A stretch of DNA of 64,000 nucleotides from Tropicibacter naphthalenivorans (GTDB taxonomy: Bacteria; Pseudomonadota; Alphaproteobacteria; Rhodobacterales; Rhodobacteraceae). The notes under the pieces were generated by a model. It did no database searches and had not been told where the DNA came from. It saw only the letters and a program-made list of their open reading frames with translations. Made by a program: the position numbers and the translations under genes. Every line of letters begins with the position of its first letter. Positions within the stretch are counted from its first letter, which is position 1. Below are positions 1-9,400 of this stretch, in pieces. The stretch covers positions 694,560-758,559 of the forward strand of contig NZ_FWXX01000002.1 in NCBI RefSeq assembly GCF_900176475.1, read 5' to 3'.

Positions 1-911
1 CCTTCGCCGTCGATCAAAATGCCGTGGCGTTTCATCCGCTCGACCGGTTCGCTGTGGCCCGACACCCGGTCAAACGACAAGTCATAGTAGCTGTCCGGCG
101 GCCCCGGCATGAACTGCACGCCCATGTCCGCAATCGCATCGGTGGCGTCATAAATGTCGCGCGCGCCGACCGCGATGTGCTGGATGCCCTCGCCCTTGTA
201 CTTCTTGAGATAGGCCACGATCTGCCCGGTTTCGCCCCGGTCTTCGTTGATCGGGATACGAATGCGCCCACACGGCGAGGTCAGCGCACGGCTGAACAGC
301 CCGGTGAACTTGCCCTCGATGTCAAAGAACCGAATTTCCTTGAAGTTGAACAGATCGCCGTAAAAGCGAAACCACGTGTCCATGTTGCCCTTGAACACGT
401 TGTGGGTCAGGTGGTCGAGATAGTAAAAGCCGACGCCGCGCGGCTTGGATTGCGCGATCCAGTTAAACTCGGCGTTATAGGGCGAGGTGTCGTAATACTG
501 GTCGGTGAAATACAGCAGCGAGCCGCCAATGCCCTTGATCGCGGGCCAATCGACGGTTTTGCCGGGGCCGTTATAAGGCTCGGCCCCCTGCGCAATGGCG
601 TGCTGATAGGCGTGCTGGGCGTCCACCACCCGCCACGCCATAGAAGGCGCGCAGGGGCCGTGTTCTTCGGTGAACCGGGCGGCAAAACTGTCCGGGTCGG
701 CGTTGAGAACGTAGGTGATGTCACCCTGCTGCCAAAGCTCAACCGGCTTGGTTTTATGCGTGGCGACGTGGCTGTAGCCCATGCGCGTAAAGGTCTCGCG
801 CAGCTCCTGCGGATTGGGATGAGCGAATTCGACGAACTCAAAGCCGTCGGTGCCAGCGGGATTGTCTTGCGTAATGGTCGACTGCGGGGCGTCGTGCGGG
901 AACGGTCCCAT
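1..911 (-). CDS. hpd: 4-hydroxyphenylpyruvate dioxygenase, C-terminus cut by window edge
   Basis: This enzyme converts 4-hydroxyphenylpyruvate to homogentisate in tyrosine catabolism, using Fe(II) in the cytosol. About 303 residues are visible from the ATG at 911, which follows a strong AGGAGG ribosome site. The two vicinal-oxygen-chelate repeats are present. The first two iron ligands are the His in DHLTHNV (about residue 167) and the His in GEGIQHIA (about residue 245). The third ligand, a Glu expected near residue 325, lies beyond the left edge, so roughly the last 60 residues are missing from the window and not from the gene. The gene diverges from an Lrp-type regulator, which probably controls it. 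Confidence 0.96.
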   Translation of the reverse strand, partial: MGPFPHDAPQSTITQDNPAGTDGFEFVEFAHPNPQELRETFTRMGYSHVATHKTKPVELWQQGDITYVLNADPDSFAARFTEEHGPCAPSMAWRVVDAQHAYQHAIAQGAEPYNGPGKTVDWPAIKGIGGSLLYFTDQYYDTSPYNAEFNWIAQSKPRGVGFYYLDHLTHNVFKGNMDTWFRFYGDLFNFKEIRFFDIEGKFTGLFSRALTSPCGRIRIPINEDRGETGQIVAYLKKYKGEGIQHIAVGARDIYDATDAIADMGVQFMPGPPDSYYDLSFDRVSGHSEPVERMKRHGILIDGE

Positions 912-1042
912 GATGTATCCTCCTGCGCGTTGTGCACATAGGATATCGGTGGCGACGCGCGGATGGCGCGCATAGTCGTGACATAATCGCGCCATTACGC
1001 TAAGTTGCCGCACAAATTCAGATATTGACGCGAAAACTCCGC
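912..1042. promoter_or_regulatory. Divergent promoter region between hpd and the Lrp-type regulator
   Basis: This 131-base stretch must hold the start signals for both divergent genes. It contains TTGTGCACA near 939 and GCACAA near 1010, which form separated inverted half-sites (TTGTGC/GCACAA) that could be regulator contacts. I could not pick convincing -35/-10 boxes. The operator reading is inference from the divergent arrangement typical of Lrp-family autoregulators. Confidence 0.4.
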
Positions 1043-1504
1043 ATGATCCTCGATCCCACCGACATTGCCTTGCTTGCGGCCCTGCAACAAAATGGCCAAG
1101 CTACAGCCCAAGAGCTCGGCGCGCGCCTGAACCTCTCCGCCAGCCAAGCCGGTCGCCGCCGTCAACGGCTCGAAGAGGCGGGCGTGATCCAAGGGTACCG
1201 CGCTTGGCTCTCGCCGCAAAAGCTCGGCCTCACGGTCCAAGCCTTCATCCAAGTGCAGCTCGCCCGCCACGGCGCCGAAGAAGGCCGCAGTTTCGCCCGC
1301 CTCCTCAGCACCCGCGCCGAGATCACCTCGGCATGGACGATGACCGGCGATGCGGACTATCTCTTGCGCGTCTTTTGCGGCGACCTGACGGATCTCAACC
1401 GACTGATCCACGACGTGCTGCTCGCGCATCCACTAGTGTCCCGAGTGCACAGTCAAATCGTCATGGATCAACCAAAAGCCGACGCGCCCTTGCCAATCGG
1501 CTGA
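1043..1504 (+). CDS. Lrp/AsnC-family transcriptional regulator
   Basis: A 153-residue DNA-binding regulator. An N-terminal winged helix-turn-helix (about residues 4-60, with DIALLAALQQNG and the recognition segment LNLSASQAGRRRQRLEEAG) is followed by the AsnC/RAM ligand-binding ab-sandwich (about 70-145). I chose the ATG at 1043 because the family usually begins 'M-x-LDPTD'; an in-frame TTG at 1025 would add six residues, and neither start has a strong ribosome site. It is transcribed divergently from hpd, so control of tyrosine or phenylpyruvate breakdown, with an aromatic amino acid as ligand, is a reasonable inference. Confidence 0.9.
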   Translation: MILDPTDIALLAALQQNGQATAQELGARLNLSASQAGRRRQRLEEAGVIQGYRAWLSPQKLGLTVQAFIQVQLARHGAEEGRSFARLLSTRAEITSAWTMTGDADYLLRVFCGDLTDLNRLIHDVLLAHPLVSRVHSQIVMDQPKADAPLPIG

Positions 1505-1543
1505 CAGGGGCCTTGCCCCTCTGGCCTGCGGCCATTCACCCCA

Positions 1544-1566
1544 GGATATTTACCAAAGAGAAGAAA
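1544..1566 (+). repeat. GGATATTT-AAAGAGAAGAA box, copy a
   Basis: A short intergenic repeat reading GGATATTTACCAAAGAGAAGAA. It lies just beyond the lrp stop and faces an inverted copy at 1586-1641, so the two make a long imperfect palindrome between convergent lrp and uvrD. Related boxes occur at 11772-11794 and 54141-54162. Confidence 0.6.
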
Positions 1567-1585
1567 CCCAAAGACCCGCGCCCTG

Positions 1586-1641
1586 TCTTCTTCTCTTTCA
1601 AAATATCCCGGGGGAGGCCAAAGGCCGGGGGCAGCGCCCCC
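1586..1641 (-). repeat. GC hairpin plus GGATATTTTGAAAGAGAAGAAG element, copy b
   Basis: Read on the minus strand, this stretch has a GGGGGCGCTGCCCCC hairpin, then a short spacer, then CCCCCGGGATATTTTGAAAGAGAAGAAG. The same order of parts appears on the plus strand at 54113-54162. Lying a few bases beyond the uvrD stop codon, the hairpin could also act as its transcription stop. No T-run follows, so I list it as a repeat. Confidence 0.65.
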
Positions 1642-1649
1642 AAACACCC

Positions 1650-4205
1650 TCAAAAAGGCACGTCGTCCGCTGCACAGATAAAGCGCGAAACAACCTTTTT
1701 GGTCCCGGCTTTTTCAAAGTCAATTTCCAGCTTGTCACCTTCGATACCGATGATTTCGCCATAGCCGAACTTGTTGTGAAAAACGCGTTCGCCGGTGGTG
1801 TAGGCCGAGACCGCTGTCAGATCGATCACCGTATTGCGGCTTTCGCGCGGTTGACTGACGGGGCGATCGGACTGGCGTTCTTGTAGGCGACGCCAGCCCG
1901 GGGAATTGTACACGTTCGCTTCGGCTACCCGGGTTTCGAGGTTCGATTTCATCCCTGTCGGCGCGGCCGCGCCATAGCCTCCGCCGTAAAGGCCCGGCGG
2001 TGTCAGGATGTCCACGTGGTCTTCGGGCAGTTCATCCACAAAACGCGAGGGCATTTGCGATTGCCACTGGCCAAACACGCGGCGGTTACCCGCAAAAGAA
2101 ATCGTGCAGAGTTCCTCGGCGCGGGTGATCCCGACATAGGCCAGACGGCGCTCCTCTTCGAGGCCTTTGACGCCGCTTTCGTCCATGCTGCGCTGCGACG
2201 GGAACAGGCCGTCTTCCCAGCCGGGCAGGAAGACCACCGGGAATTCTAGCCCCTTGGCGGCGTGCAGCGTCATGATGCTGACCTTGGCCCCGCCGTCGTC
2301 GCTTTCGTTATCCATCACGAGGCTGACGTGTTCGAGGAATCCTTGAAGGTTTTCAAAGCTTTCCAGAGCCTTGACCAGTTCCTTGAGGTTTTCAAGGCGG
2401 CCCGGTGCCTCGGGGGTTTTGTCGTTTTGCCACATCTCGGTGTAGCCGGATTCGTCGAGGATAAGTTCGGCAAAACGCACATGATTTCCCTCGAGAATCT
2501 CAATGTACACTTCCAAGACTTGAATGCGAGACTTTAGCTGATCGATTTCGTACTGGATATCTTCATTCGAGCGTGTGCCGAGATTTTCGTCGTCTATGAC
2601 CGCGTCTTCAGAAGCGAACTGCTCCATTAAACGCAAAATCTTTGCGCTGTGGTCAGCGCTTTCAGCTTTAAACTCATCAATCACGACTTGATTGCCGACA
2701 TTCACTTGCAAAAAACGCCAAGAGCTTGCTCGCGTGGTCAGCTCGCCCAGCGCCTTGGCCCCCTTGCCCTTGATCGCGCCCTGTTCCACCGCCATCGCCG
2801 CGCCGTTGACCAAGGACACGCCGTTTTCGCGGGCGATCCGTTGGATCGTTTGTTGCGCTTTGTCGCCGAGGCCGCGTTTGGGCGTGTTGACGATGCGTTC
2901 GAAGGCCAGATCGTCGTCGGGCGAGACCACGCAGCGGAAGTAGGCCATGGCATCGCGGATCTCCATCCGCTCGTAAAAGCGCGGGCCGCCGATTACGCGG
3001 TAGGGCAGTCCGATCGTCAGAAACCGGTCTTCGAAGGCGCGCATCTGGTGCGAGGCGCGCACCAAAATCGCCATGTCATCAAGGCTATAGGGACGTCCGC
3101 CACGGGTGCCGCCCTGTTGCGCCTCGATCTCTTCGCCGATCCAGCGCGCCTCTTCTTCGCCGTCCCAATGGCCGATCAGGCGGACCTTTTCGCCATCCTC
3201 CGCCTCTGTCCACAGCTCCTTGCCAAGACGGTTGGTGTTGCCGCGAATGACCGAGGACGCCGCCGCGAGGATATGCGGCGTCGAGCGGTAGTTCTGTTCC
3301 AGACGCACCACATGCGCGCCCTCGAAATCCTTTTCAAAGCGCAGGATGTTGCCCACCTCGGCGCCGCGCCAGCCATAGATCGACTGGTCGTCATCGCCCA
3401 CGCAGCAGATGTTGCGGTGCTTTTGCGCCAGCAGCCGCAGCCACATGTATTGCGCGACGTTGGTATCCTGATATTCGTCCACGAGGATGTAGCGGAACCA
3501 ACGTTGGTATTGCTCCAGCACGTCCTCGTGCGTCTGAAAGATCACCACCATATGCAGCAGCAGGTCACCGAAATCGACGGCGTTCAGCTCGCGCAGGCGT
3601 TCTTGATATTGGGCGTACAGCTTGGGTCCGGCGTAGTTATAAGCCCCCGCATCCGCCGAAGGGATCTTGTCCGGGGTCAGCGCACGGTTCTTCCAGCCGT
3701 CAATGATGTTGGCCAGCTGGCGCGCGGGCCAGCGTTTGTCGTCGATCCCGGCGGCTTGGATCAGCTGTTTGAGCAGGCGGATCTGGTCGTCGGTGTCGAG
3801 GATCGTAAAGTTCGACTTCAGCCCCACCAGTTCGGCGTGGCGGCGCAGCAGCTTGACGCAGATCGAGTGAAAGGTCCCCAGCCACGGCATCCCCTCGACC
3901 GTCTGCCCAAGCATCCGCGAGATGCGATTCTTCATCTCGCGGGCGGCCTTGTTGGTGAAGGTCACCGAGAGGATTTCGTTCGGACGGGCGCGCCCGGTGT
4001 TCAGCAGGTGGACGACCCGGGCGGTCAGCGCCTTGGTCTTGCCGGTCCCTGCCCCGGCCAGCATCAGGACCGGGCCATCCAGCGCCTCGACCGCCTCGCG
4101 TTGGGCCGGGTTCAGTTCGTCCAGATAGGGCGCGGGCCGCGCGGCCATGGCGCGGGCGGACAACGAAGAGGCCTCGAAGGCGTCGAAATCATCATAGCTG
4201 CTCAT
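1650..4205 (-). CDS. uvrD: UvrD/PcrA-type superfamily 1 DNA helicase with an internal insertion
   Basis: An 851-residue ATP-dependent 3'-5' helicase for nucleotide-excision and mismatch repair. Visible motifs are Walker A AGAGTGKT (about residue 50-57), TFTNKAAREM, DEYQDTN, GDDDQSIYGWRG, QNYRST, the late motifs MTLHAAKGLEFP and YVGITRAEE, and a C-terminal tudor-like tail (GERVFHNKFGYGEI). The ATG at 4205 is preferred; a GTG two codons upstream is also open. Usual relatives are, from memory, roughly 770-810 residues. The excess maps to a low-GC stretch at about 2490-2718 that adds about 65 residues within the 2B region, while both flanks match the family well. Confidence 0.96.
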   Translation of the reverse strand: MSSYDDFDAFEASSLSARAMAARPAPYLDELNPAQREAVEALDGPVLMLAGAGTGKTKALTARVVHLLNTGRARPNEILSVTFTNKAAREMKNRISRMLGQTVEGMPWLGTFHSICVKLLRRHAELVGLKSNFTILDTDDQIRLLKQLIQAAGIDDKRWPARQLANIIDGWKNRALTPDKIPSADAGAYNYAGPKLYAQYQERLRELNAVDFGDLLLHMVVIFQTHEDVLEQYQRWFRYILVDEYQDTNVAQYMWLRLLAQKHRNICCVGDDDQSIYGWRGAEVGNILRFEKDFEGAHVVRLEQNYRSTPHILAAASSVIRGNTNRLGKELWTEAEDGEKVRLIGHWDGEEEARWIGEEIEAQQGGTRGGRPYSLDDMAILVRASHQMRAFEDRFLTIGLPYRVIGGPRFYERMEIRDAMAYFRCVVSPDDDLAFERIVNTPKRGLGDKAQQTIQRIARENGVSLVNGAAMAVEQGAIKGKGAKALGELTTRASSWRFLQVNVGNQVVIDEFKAESADHSAKILRLMEQFASEDAVIDDENLGTRSNEDIQYEIDQLKSRIQVLEVYIEILEGNHVRFAELILDESGYTEMWQNDKTPEAPGRLENLKELVKALESFENLQGFLEHVSLVMDNESDDGGAKVSIMTLHAAKGLEFPVVFLPGWEDGLFPSQRSMDESGVKGLEEERRLAYVGITRAEELCTISFAGNRRVFGQWQSQMPSRFVDELPEDHVDILTPPGLYGGGYGAAAPTGMKSNLETRVAEANVYNSPGWRRLQERQSDRPVSQPRESRNTVIDLTAVSAYTTGERVFHNKFGYGEIIGIEGDKLEIDFEKAGTKKVVSRFICAADDVPF
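2490..2718 (-). other. AT-rich in-frame insertion inside uvrD
   Basis: Between the conserved SSW and GNHVRFAEL segments of UvrD lie about 76 residues where relatives have roughly ten. The inserted protein is charged and helical-looking (for example DQLKSRIQVLEVYIEILEG, a likely coiled coil). By hand count the three sequence lines 2521-2700 hold 28, 27 and 28 G+C of 60, against 39 of 60 at 2881-2940 and 37 of 60 at 2401-2460. No stop codon or frameshift is present. The insertion call depends on my memory of the family alignment. Confidence 0.7.
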
Positions 4206-4288
4206 GCCCACAATCTAGCGGGCCTCGCGGCAAAGGGAAAGTGCATGTTCGCAGTCTGTTCCCCCGTGCCGCGCAAATTTGTCGGCCC

Positions 4289-5029
4289 TCAGGCGGCCTG
4301 TGTCGCCTTGGCGCGGCTGCGGCGGGTGGACGAGAACACCGGAGCGACCGAGCGCACCGGGCGGGCGGTGGCTTGGGCCTCATCCTCGTGCACGATCTGC
4401 GGGCCGTTTTCGCCTTGAACCACGCGGGCGACCTGCACGTCTTCGGCGCGGATCATGCGGGCGGGCTGGGGCGATTGTTGTACCGGCTGCTGAACGGGGC
4501 GCGGCTGCGGCGCAGGCTGGGGCGTGGCCACCTCGTCAAACCACTGCGGCTGCGGTGCCGGGGCTGCGGCGGGCTGGGGCGCGTATTGACCGGGGCGGGT
4601 CAGCTGGATGTCGCTGTCCTGCGGCACACGCGGCACTTCGACTTCGCGCGGGGCCATGCCGCTGCCGGTCGATTCGCTGACCGACGCCATCGCCAGTTTC
4701 GCCGCCACCGACGGCGACAGATCATCGCCCAAGACGCAGTGCATCGACGGGAACGCCTGCACCATCCGGTCGGTGTCGCCCGACACATCCGGCGTCAGCG
4801 CGATGGACACCAGCTTGGGGTTGCGGCGCTCGGCCGTGCGCACGATCTCGGCAAAGCGTTTGCCCGCGGTGCGCCGATCAATCACCAGGATATCCACGTC
4901 GAATCGGTCCAAGGCGATCTCGGCCACGGCGATCGAGCCGCTGCCCGTCACCTGAAGCCCCTCTTGCAAAAAGGCGATCTGCCCCTGTTCGAGCCGCTTT
5001 GTATTGTTGTCCAAAACCAGTGCGTGCAT
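4289..5029 (-). CDS. Receiver-like protein with Pro/Gln/Ala-rich tail, function unknown
   Basis: A 246-residue protein. Residues 1 to about 120 look like a response-regulator receiver fold: the first strand MHALVLDNN, a strand ending LVID at the phospho-acceptor position, and a later IALT strand. The usual acidic pair is changed to DNN and I cannot find the conserved Lys, so phosphorylation is doubtful. Residues about 145-205 are rich in P, Q and A and probably disordered; the last 20 are basic. It sits 83 bases from uvrD on the same strand. No histidine kinase is near. It could be a pseudo-receiver docking protein; the function is unknown. Confidence 0.75.
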   Translation of the reverse strand: MHALVLDNNTKRLEQGQIAFLQEGLQVTGSGSIAVAEIALDRFDVDILVIDRRTAGKRFAEIVRTAERRNPKLVSIALTPDVSGDTDRMVQAFPSMHCVLGDDLSPSVAAKLAMASVSESTGSGMAPREVEVPRVPQDSDIQLTRPGQYAPQPAAAPAPQPQWFDEVATPQPAPQPRPVQQPVQQSPQPARMIRAEDVQVARVVQGENGPQIVHEDEAQATARPVRSVAPVFSSTRRSRAKATQAA

Positions 5030-5109
5030 CGTCTTTCCCCTCAGTGTGCATGGTGAATGGGATAGGAAGATTCACTTAAAAAGTGCTGAATTTACGCGGT
5101 GGTTTTTAG

Positions 5110-6330
5110 ATGAATGCGCCGGACCCTCTGGACACAGGCGCATTCGGCGGCGCTAATCGGCCCATGGATTTGCACAGCCGATACATGACGATCAAGGACT
5201 TACGCGATGCGGCGCGGCTTCGGGTTCCGCATTTCGCATGGGCCTATCTGGATACGGCAACCGGGACCGAGGCGACGCTGCGGCGCAACCGCCGGGCCTT
5301 GGACGCGGTGCTGTTCGAGCCATCGATTCTGCACGGAGAGGTTGCGCCGAACCTGACGACAACGCTTTTGGGCCGTGACTATGCCCTGCCCTTTGGGGTT
5401 GCGCCGGTGGGACAGTCGGGCCTGCTCTGGCCGGGGGCCGAGACGCTGCTGGCCAAGGGCGCGACCAAGGCCGCCCTGCCCTACACCCTGTCCACCGTCG
5501 CCAATGCCACGCCCGAAGAGGTCGGCCCGCATCTAAATGGCCACGGCTGGTTCCAGCTGTACCCGCCGCGCGATGTGGACATGCGCCGCGATATGCTGGC
5601 GCGGGCCAGGGACAGCGGCTTTGACACGCTTGTGCTGACGGTCGACGTGCCGGTGGCCTCGCGCCGCGAGGCGCAGGTTAAAGGCGGGTTGGTGCAGCCG
5701 CCCCGGCTAACGCCGCGAATCCTTGCGCAATGCGTGCAGCGCCCGACTTGGTCCATTGCGCGCGCCCGCGCCGGGATGCCGCGCATGAAAACCCTGGACA
5801 AATACACGCAGGAAACCGTCACCCGCGACCCGACGGCGCATGTGGGCTACCTGCTGCGCACCGCGCCCGACTGGGACTATCTGCAATGGATTCGCGACGC
5901 GTGGGACGGCAAGTTGATCGTCAAAGGCGTGATGCGCGCCAGCGATGCGCCCCGCCTAGAGGCCGCCGGGGTCGATGCGATCTGGGTGTCCAACCACGCT
6001 GGCCGCCAGTTCGACGCCGCCCCCGCCGCCATTGAGGCGTTAGCGCCCATACGTGCCGCGACAACGCTGCCGCTGATCTTTGATAGCGGTATCGAAAGCG
6101 GGCTGGACATCCTGCGGGCCATCGCCTTGGGGGCCGATTTTGTCATGATGGGACGCGCGTGGCACTACGCGGTTTGCGCGCTTGGCGCCCGCGGCCCGGC
6201 CCATCTGACAGAGCTGCTGCGCCGCGACATAATCGCCAATATTGGCCAGTTGGGCGTCGCGCACCCGCGCGCGCTGCGCGGCAAACAGATCGTCGAAACC
6301 GCCTTTATGGGGCTGAAACGCGACGGTTAG
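5110..6330 (+). CDS. lldD: FMN-dependent 2-hydroxyacid dehydrogenase, probably L-lactate dehydrogenase
   Basis: A TIM-barrel flavoprotein that oxidises L-2-hydroxyacids and probably passes electrons to the quinone pool or cytochrome. The catalytic segment is SNHAGRQFD, with His at about residue 296 (family form SNHGGRQLD, so one Gly is Ala here), followed by the FMN phosphate loops DSGIESG and GRAW. At 406 residues from the ATG at 5110 it is slightly longer than the usual 380; in-frame ATGs at 5164 and 5185 (MTIKDLRDAARLRVP, the common family start) are alternatives. It precedes pyruvate carboxylase on the same strand, which fits lactate to pyruvate to oxaloacetate. Mandelate or glycolate as substrate cannot be excluded. 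Confidence 0.88.
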   Translation: MNAPDPLDTGAFGGANRPMDLHSRYMTIKDLRDAARLRVPHFAWAYLDTATGTEATLRRNRRALDAVLFEPSILHGEVAPNLTTTLLGRDYALPFGVAPVGQSGLLWPGAETLLAKGATKAALPYTLSTVANATPEEVGPHLNGHGWFQLYPPRDVDMRRDMLARARDSGFDTLVLTVDVPVASRREAQVKGGLVQPPRLTPRILAQCVQRPTWSIARARAGMPRMKTLDKYTQETVTRDPTAHVGYLLRTAPDWDYLQWIRDAWDGKLIVKGVMRASDAPRLEAAGVDAIWVSNHAGRQFDAAPAAIEALAPIRAATTLPLIFDSGIESGLDILRAIALGADFVMMGRAWHYAVCALGARGPAHLTELLRRDIIANIGQLGVAHPRALRGKQIVETAFMGLKRDG

Positions 6331-6347
6331 CGCTATCGGTTTCAAAA

Positions 6348-6385
6348 TTTGCAAAGTGACGCAGGGTTTTCAATTAATTTGCAAA
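6348..6385. promoter_or_regulatory. Two TTTGCAAA palindromes upstream of pyruvate carboxylase
   Basis: Perfect 8-base palindromes TTTGCAAA lie at 6348-6355 and 6378-6385, exactly 30 bases apart centre to centre, in an AT-rich patch 90-125 bases before the pyc start. From memory, TTTGCAAA is the half-motif bound by short-chain fatty-acyl-CoA regulators (ScfR family, such as PccR of Rhodobacter), there with a 4-base spacer; here the spacer is 22. The assignment to that family is inference. Confidence 0.55.
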
Positions 6386-6472
6386 CCCTCTTGCGCCGCA
6401 CCGCAGCAACCGCATTAATCCACGCCAACCAATTAGACGACCGGCGTTTTGCCGCCTTGTAGAGGACGACCC

Positions 6473-9400
6473 ATGCCCGAGTTTCAGAAAATCCTGATCG
6501 CCAACCGGGGCGAGATCGCCATCCGCATTATGCGGGCCGCCAACGAGATGGGCAAAAAGACCGTCGCGGTCTATGCCGAAGAAGACAAGCTGGGCCTGCA
6601 CCGCTTTAAAGCCGACGAAGCCTACCGCATTGGCGAGGGTCTTGGCCCAGTTCAGGCCTACCTGTCGATCGAAGAGATCATCCGTGTGGCCAAGGAATCC
6701 GGCGCAGATGCGATCCACCCCGGCTATGGCCTGCTGTCGGAGAACCCCGACTTCGTGGATGCCTGCGCCGAGAACGGCATCACCTTTATCGGCCCCAAGG
6801 CGGAAACCATGCGCGCCCTTGGTGACAAGGCCAGCGCTCGCAAGGTCGCCATCGCCGCCGGTGTGCCGGTGATCCCCGCCACCGAAGTGCTGGGCGACGA
6901 TTTCGACGCCATCACCGCCGAGGCCGCCGACATCGGCTATCCGCTGATGCTCAAGGCCTCTTGGGGCGGCGGCGGCCGCGGGATGCGCCCGATCACCAAG
7001 CCCGAAGAGCTCAAGGAAAAGGTGCTCGAAGGTCGCCGCGAGGCCGAGGCCGCCTTTGGCAACGGCGAGGGCTACCTGGAAAAGATGATCACCCGCGCCC
7101 GCCACGTCGAGGTGCAGATCCTTGGCGACAAGATGGGCCAGATCTATCACCTGTACGAGCGCGACTGCTCGGTCCAGCGCCGCAACCAAAAGGTCGTGGA
7201 ACGCGCCCCCGCGCCCTATCTGTCCGAAGCCCAGCGCGAGGAAATCTGTGAGCTTGGCCGCAAGATCTGCGCCCATGTGAACTATGAATGCGCGGGCACC
7301 GTCGAATTCCTGATGGATATGGAAACGGGCAAGTTCTACTTTATCGAGGTGAACCCGCGCGTTCAGGTCGAACACACCGTCACCGAAGAGGTCACGGGCA
7401 TCGACATCGTGCAGGCGCAGATCCTGATCGCCGAAGGGAAATCGCTGGCCGAGGCGACGGGCCGCGCGTCGCAGTATGACGTCAAGCTCAACGGCCACGC
7501 GCTGCAAACGCGCATCACCACCGAGGACCCGACCAACAACTTTATCCCCGATTATGGCCGCATCACCGCCTATCGCAGCGCGACCGGCATGGGCATCCGT
7601 CTGGACGGCGGCACCGCCTACGCGGGCGGCGTGATCACGCGTTATTACGACTCGCTTCTGGTCAAGGTGACCGCCAAGGCCCCCACCCCGGAAAAGGCCA
7701 TCGCCCGCATGGACCGCGCCCTGCGTGAGTTCCGTATTCGCGGCGTGACCACCAACATCGAGTTCGTCATCAACCTGCTCAAGCACCCGACCTTTTTGAC
7801 GAACCAGTACACCACCAAGTTCATCGACACGACGCCCGAGCTGTTCGACTTCAAAAAGCGCCGTGACCGCGGCACCAAGGTGCTGACCTATATCGCGGAT
7901 ATCACTGTGAACGGTCACCCCGAGGTCGCAGGCCGCCCCAAGCCCGCCGCCGATCTGAAACCGGCGCGCGCCCCGCGTGTCCCGACAGAGGCCCCGACCG
8001 CGGGCACCCGCACCCTGCTGGAGGATAAAGGCCCGCAGGCGGTCGCTGATTGGATGCTGAACGAGAGCAAGCTGCTGATCACCGACACCACCATGCGTGA
8101 CGGCCACCAGTCCTTGCTGGCCACCCGGATGCGCTCGGCGGATATGATCGCCGTGGCCCCGGCCTATGCGCATAAGCTGCCGGAGCTTTTCAGCGTGGAA
8201 TGCTGGGGCGGCGCGACCTTTGACGTGGCTTACCGCTTCTTGCAGGAATGTCCGTGGCAGCGCCTGCGCGATCTGCGCACCCGGATGCCCAACCTGATGA
8301 CGCAGATGCTGCTGCGCGGGGCGAATGGTGTGGGCTACACCAACTACCCCGACAACGTGGTGCAGTTCTTTGTCAAACAGGCGGCTGAGACCGGCGTTGA
8401 CGTCTTCCGCGTGTTCGACTCGCTGAACTGGGTCGAGAACATGCGCGTCGCCATGGACGCGGTGCTGGACAACAACAAGGTGCTCGAAGGGACGATCTGC
8501 TACACCGGCGATATCCTCGACCCCGACCGCGCCAAGTATGACCTGAAATACTACGTCGCCATGGGTCAGGAACTGAAAGCCGCCGGCGCGCATATCCTTG
8601 GCCTCAAGGACATGGCCGGCCTGCTCAAGGCCCCCGCCGCCGGTCCGCTGGTCAAAGCCCTGAAAGAAGAGGTCGGCCTGCCCGTCCACTTCCATACGCA
8701 TGACACCTCTGGTGCTGCGATCTCCACCATTGTGGCCGCCGCTGCCGCTGGCGTGGATGCGGTCGATTGCGCCATGGACGCGCTGTCGGGCAACACCTCT
8801 CAGCCGACGCTGGGCTCTGTGGTCGAGGCCTTCCGCCACACCGACCGCGACACCGGGCTCGACATGAGCGCGATCCGCGAGATCTCCAACTATTGGGAAG
8901 CGGTGCGCGGCCAGTACGCGGCGTTCGAATCCAGCATGCAGGCCCCGGCCTCCGAGGTGTACCTGCACGAGATGCCCGGCGGCCAGTTCACCAACCTCAA
9001 GGCGCAGGCGCGGTCCTTGGGTCTCGAAGAGCGCTGGCACGAGGTCGCCCAGACCTATGCCGACGTGAACCAGATGTTCGGCGATATCGTCAAGGTGACG
9101 CCTTCGTCGAAGGTGGTCGGTGACATGGCGCTGATGATGGTGTCGCAGGGCCTGACCCGCGATCAGGTCGAAGACCCCAAGACCGACCTCAGCTTCCCCG
9201 ACTCGGTCATCGACATGATGAAGGGCAGCCTCGGCCAGCCCCCCGGCGGGTGGCCCAAGGCGATCCAGAAAAAGATCCTCAAGGACGACAAACCCTTTAC
9301 CGAGCGTCCCGGCCTGCGCGCCGCCCCCGTGGACATCGAGGACAAGCGCACCGAGGTCAGCCAGATCCTCGACGGTGCGGCCATCGACGACGAAGACCTG

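Noticed and set aside
2490-2718. Intein in uvrD
   Set aside because: Far too short, without splice-junction Cys/Ser or His-Asn motifs, and not at the conserved ATPase site where inteins sit.
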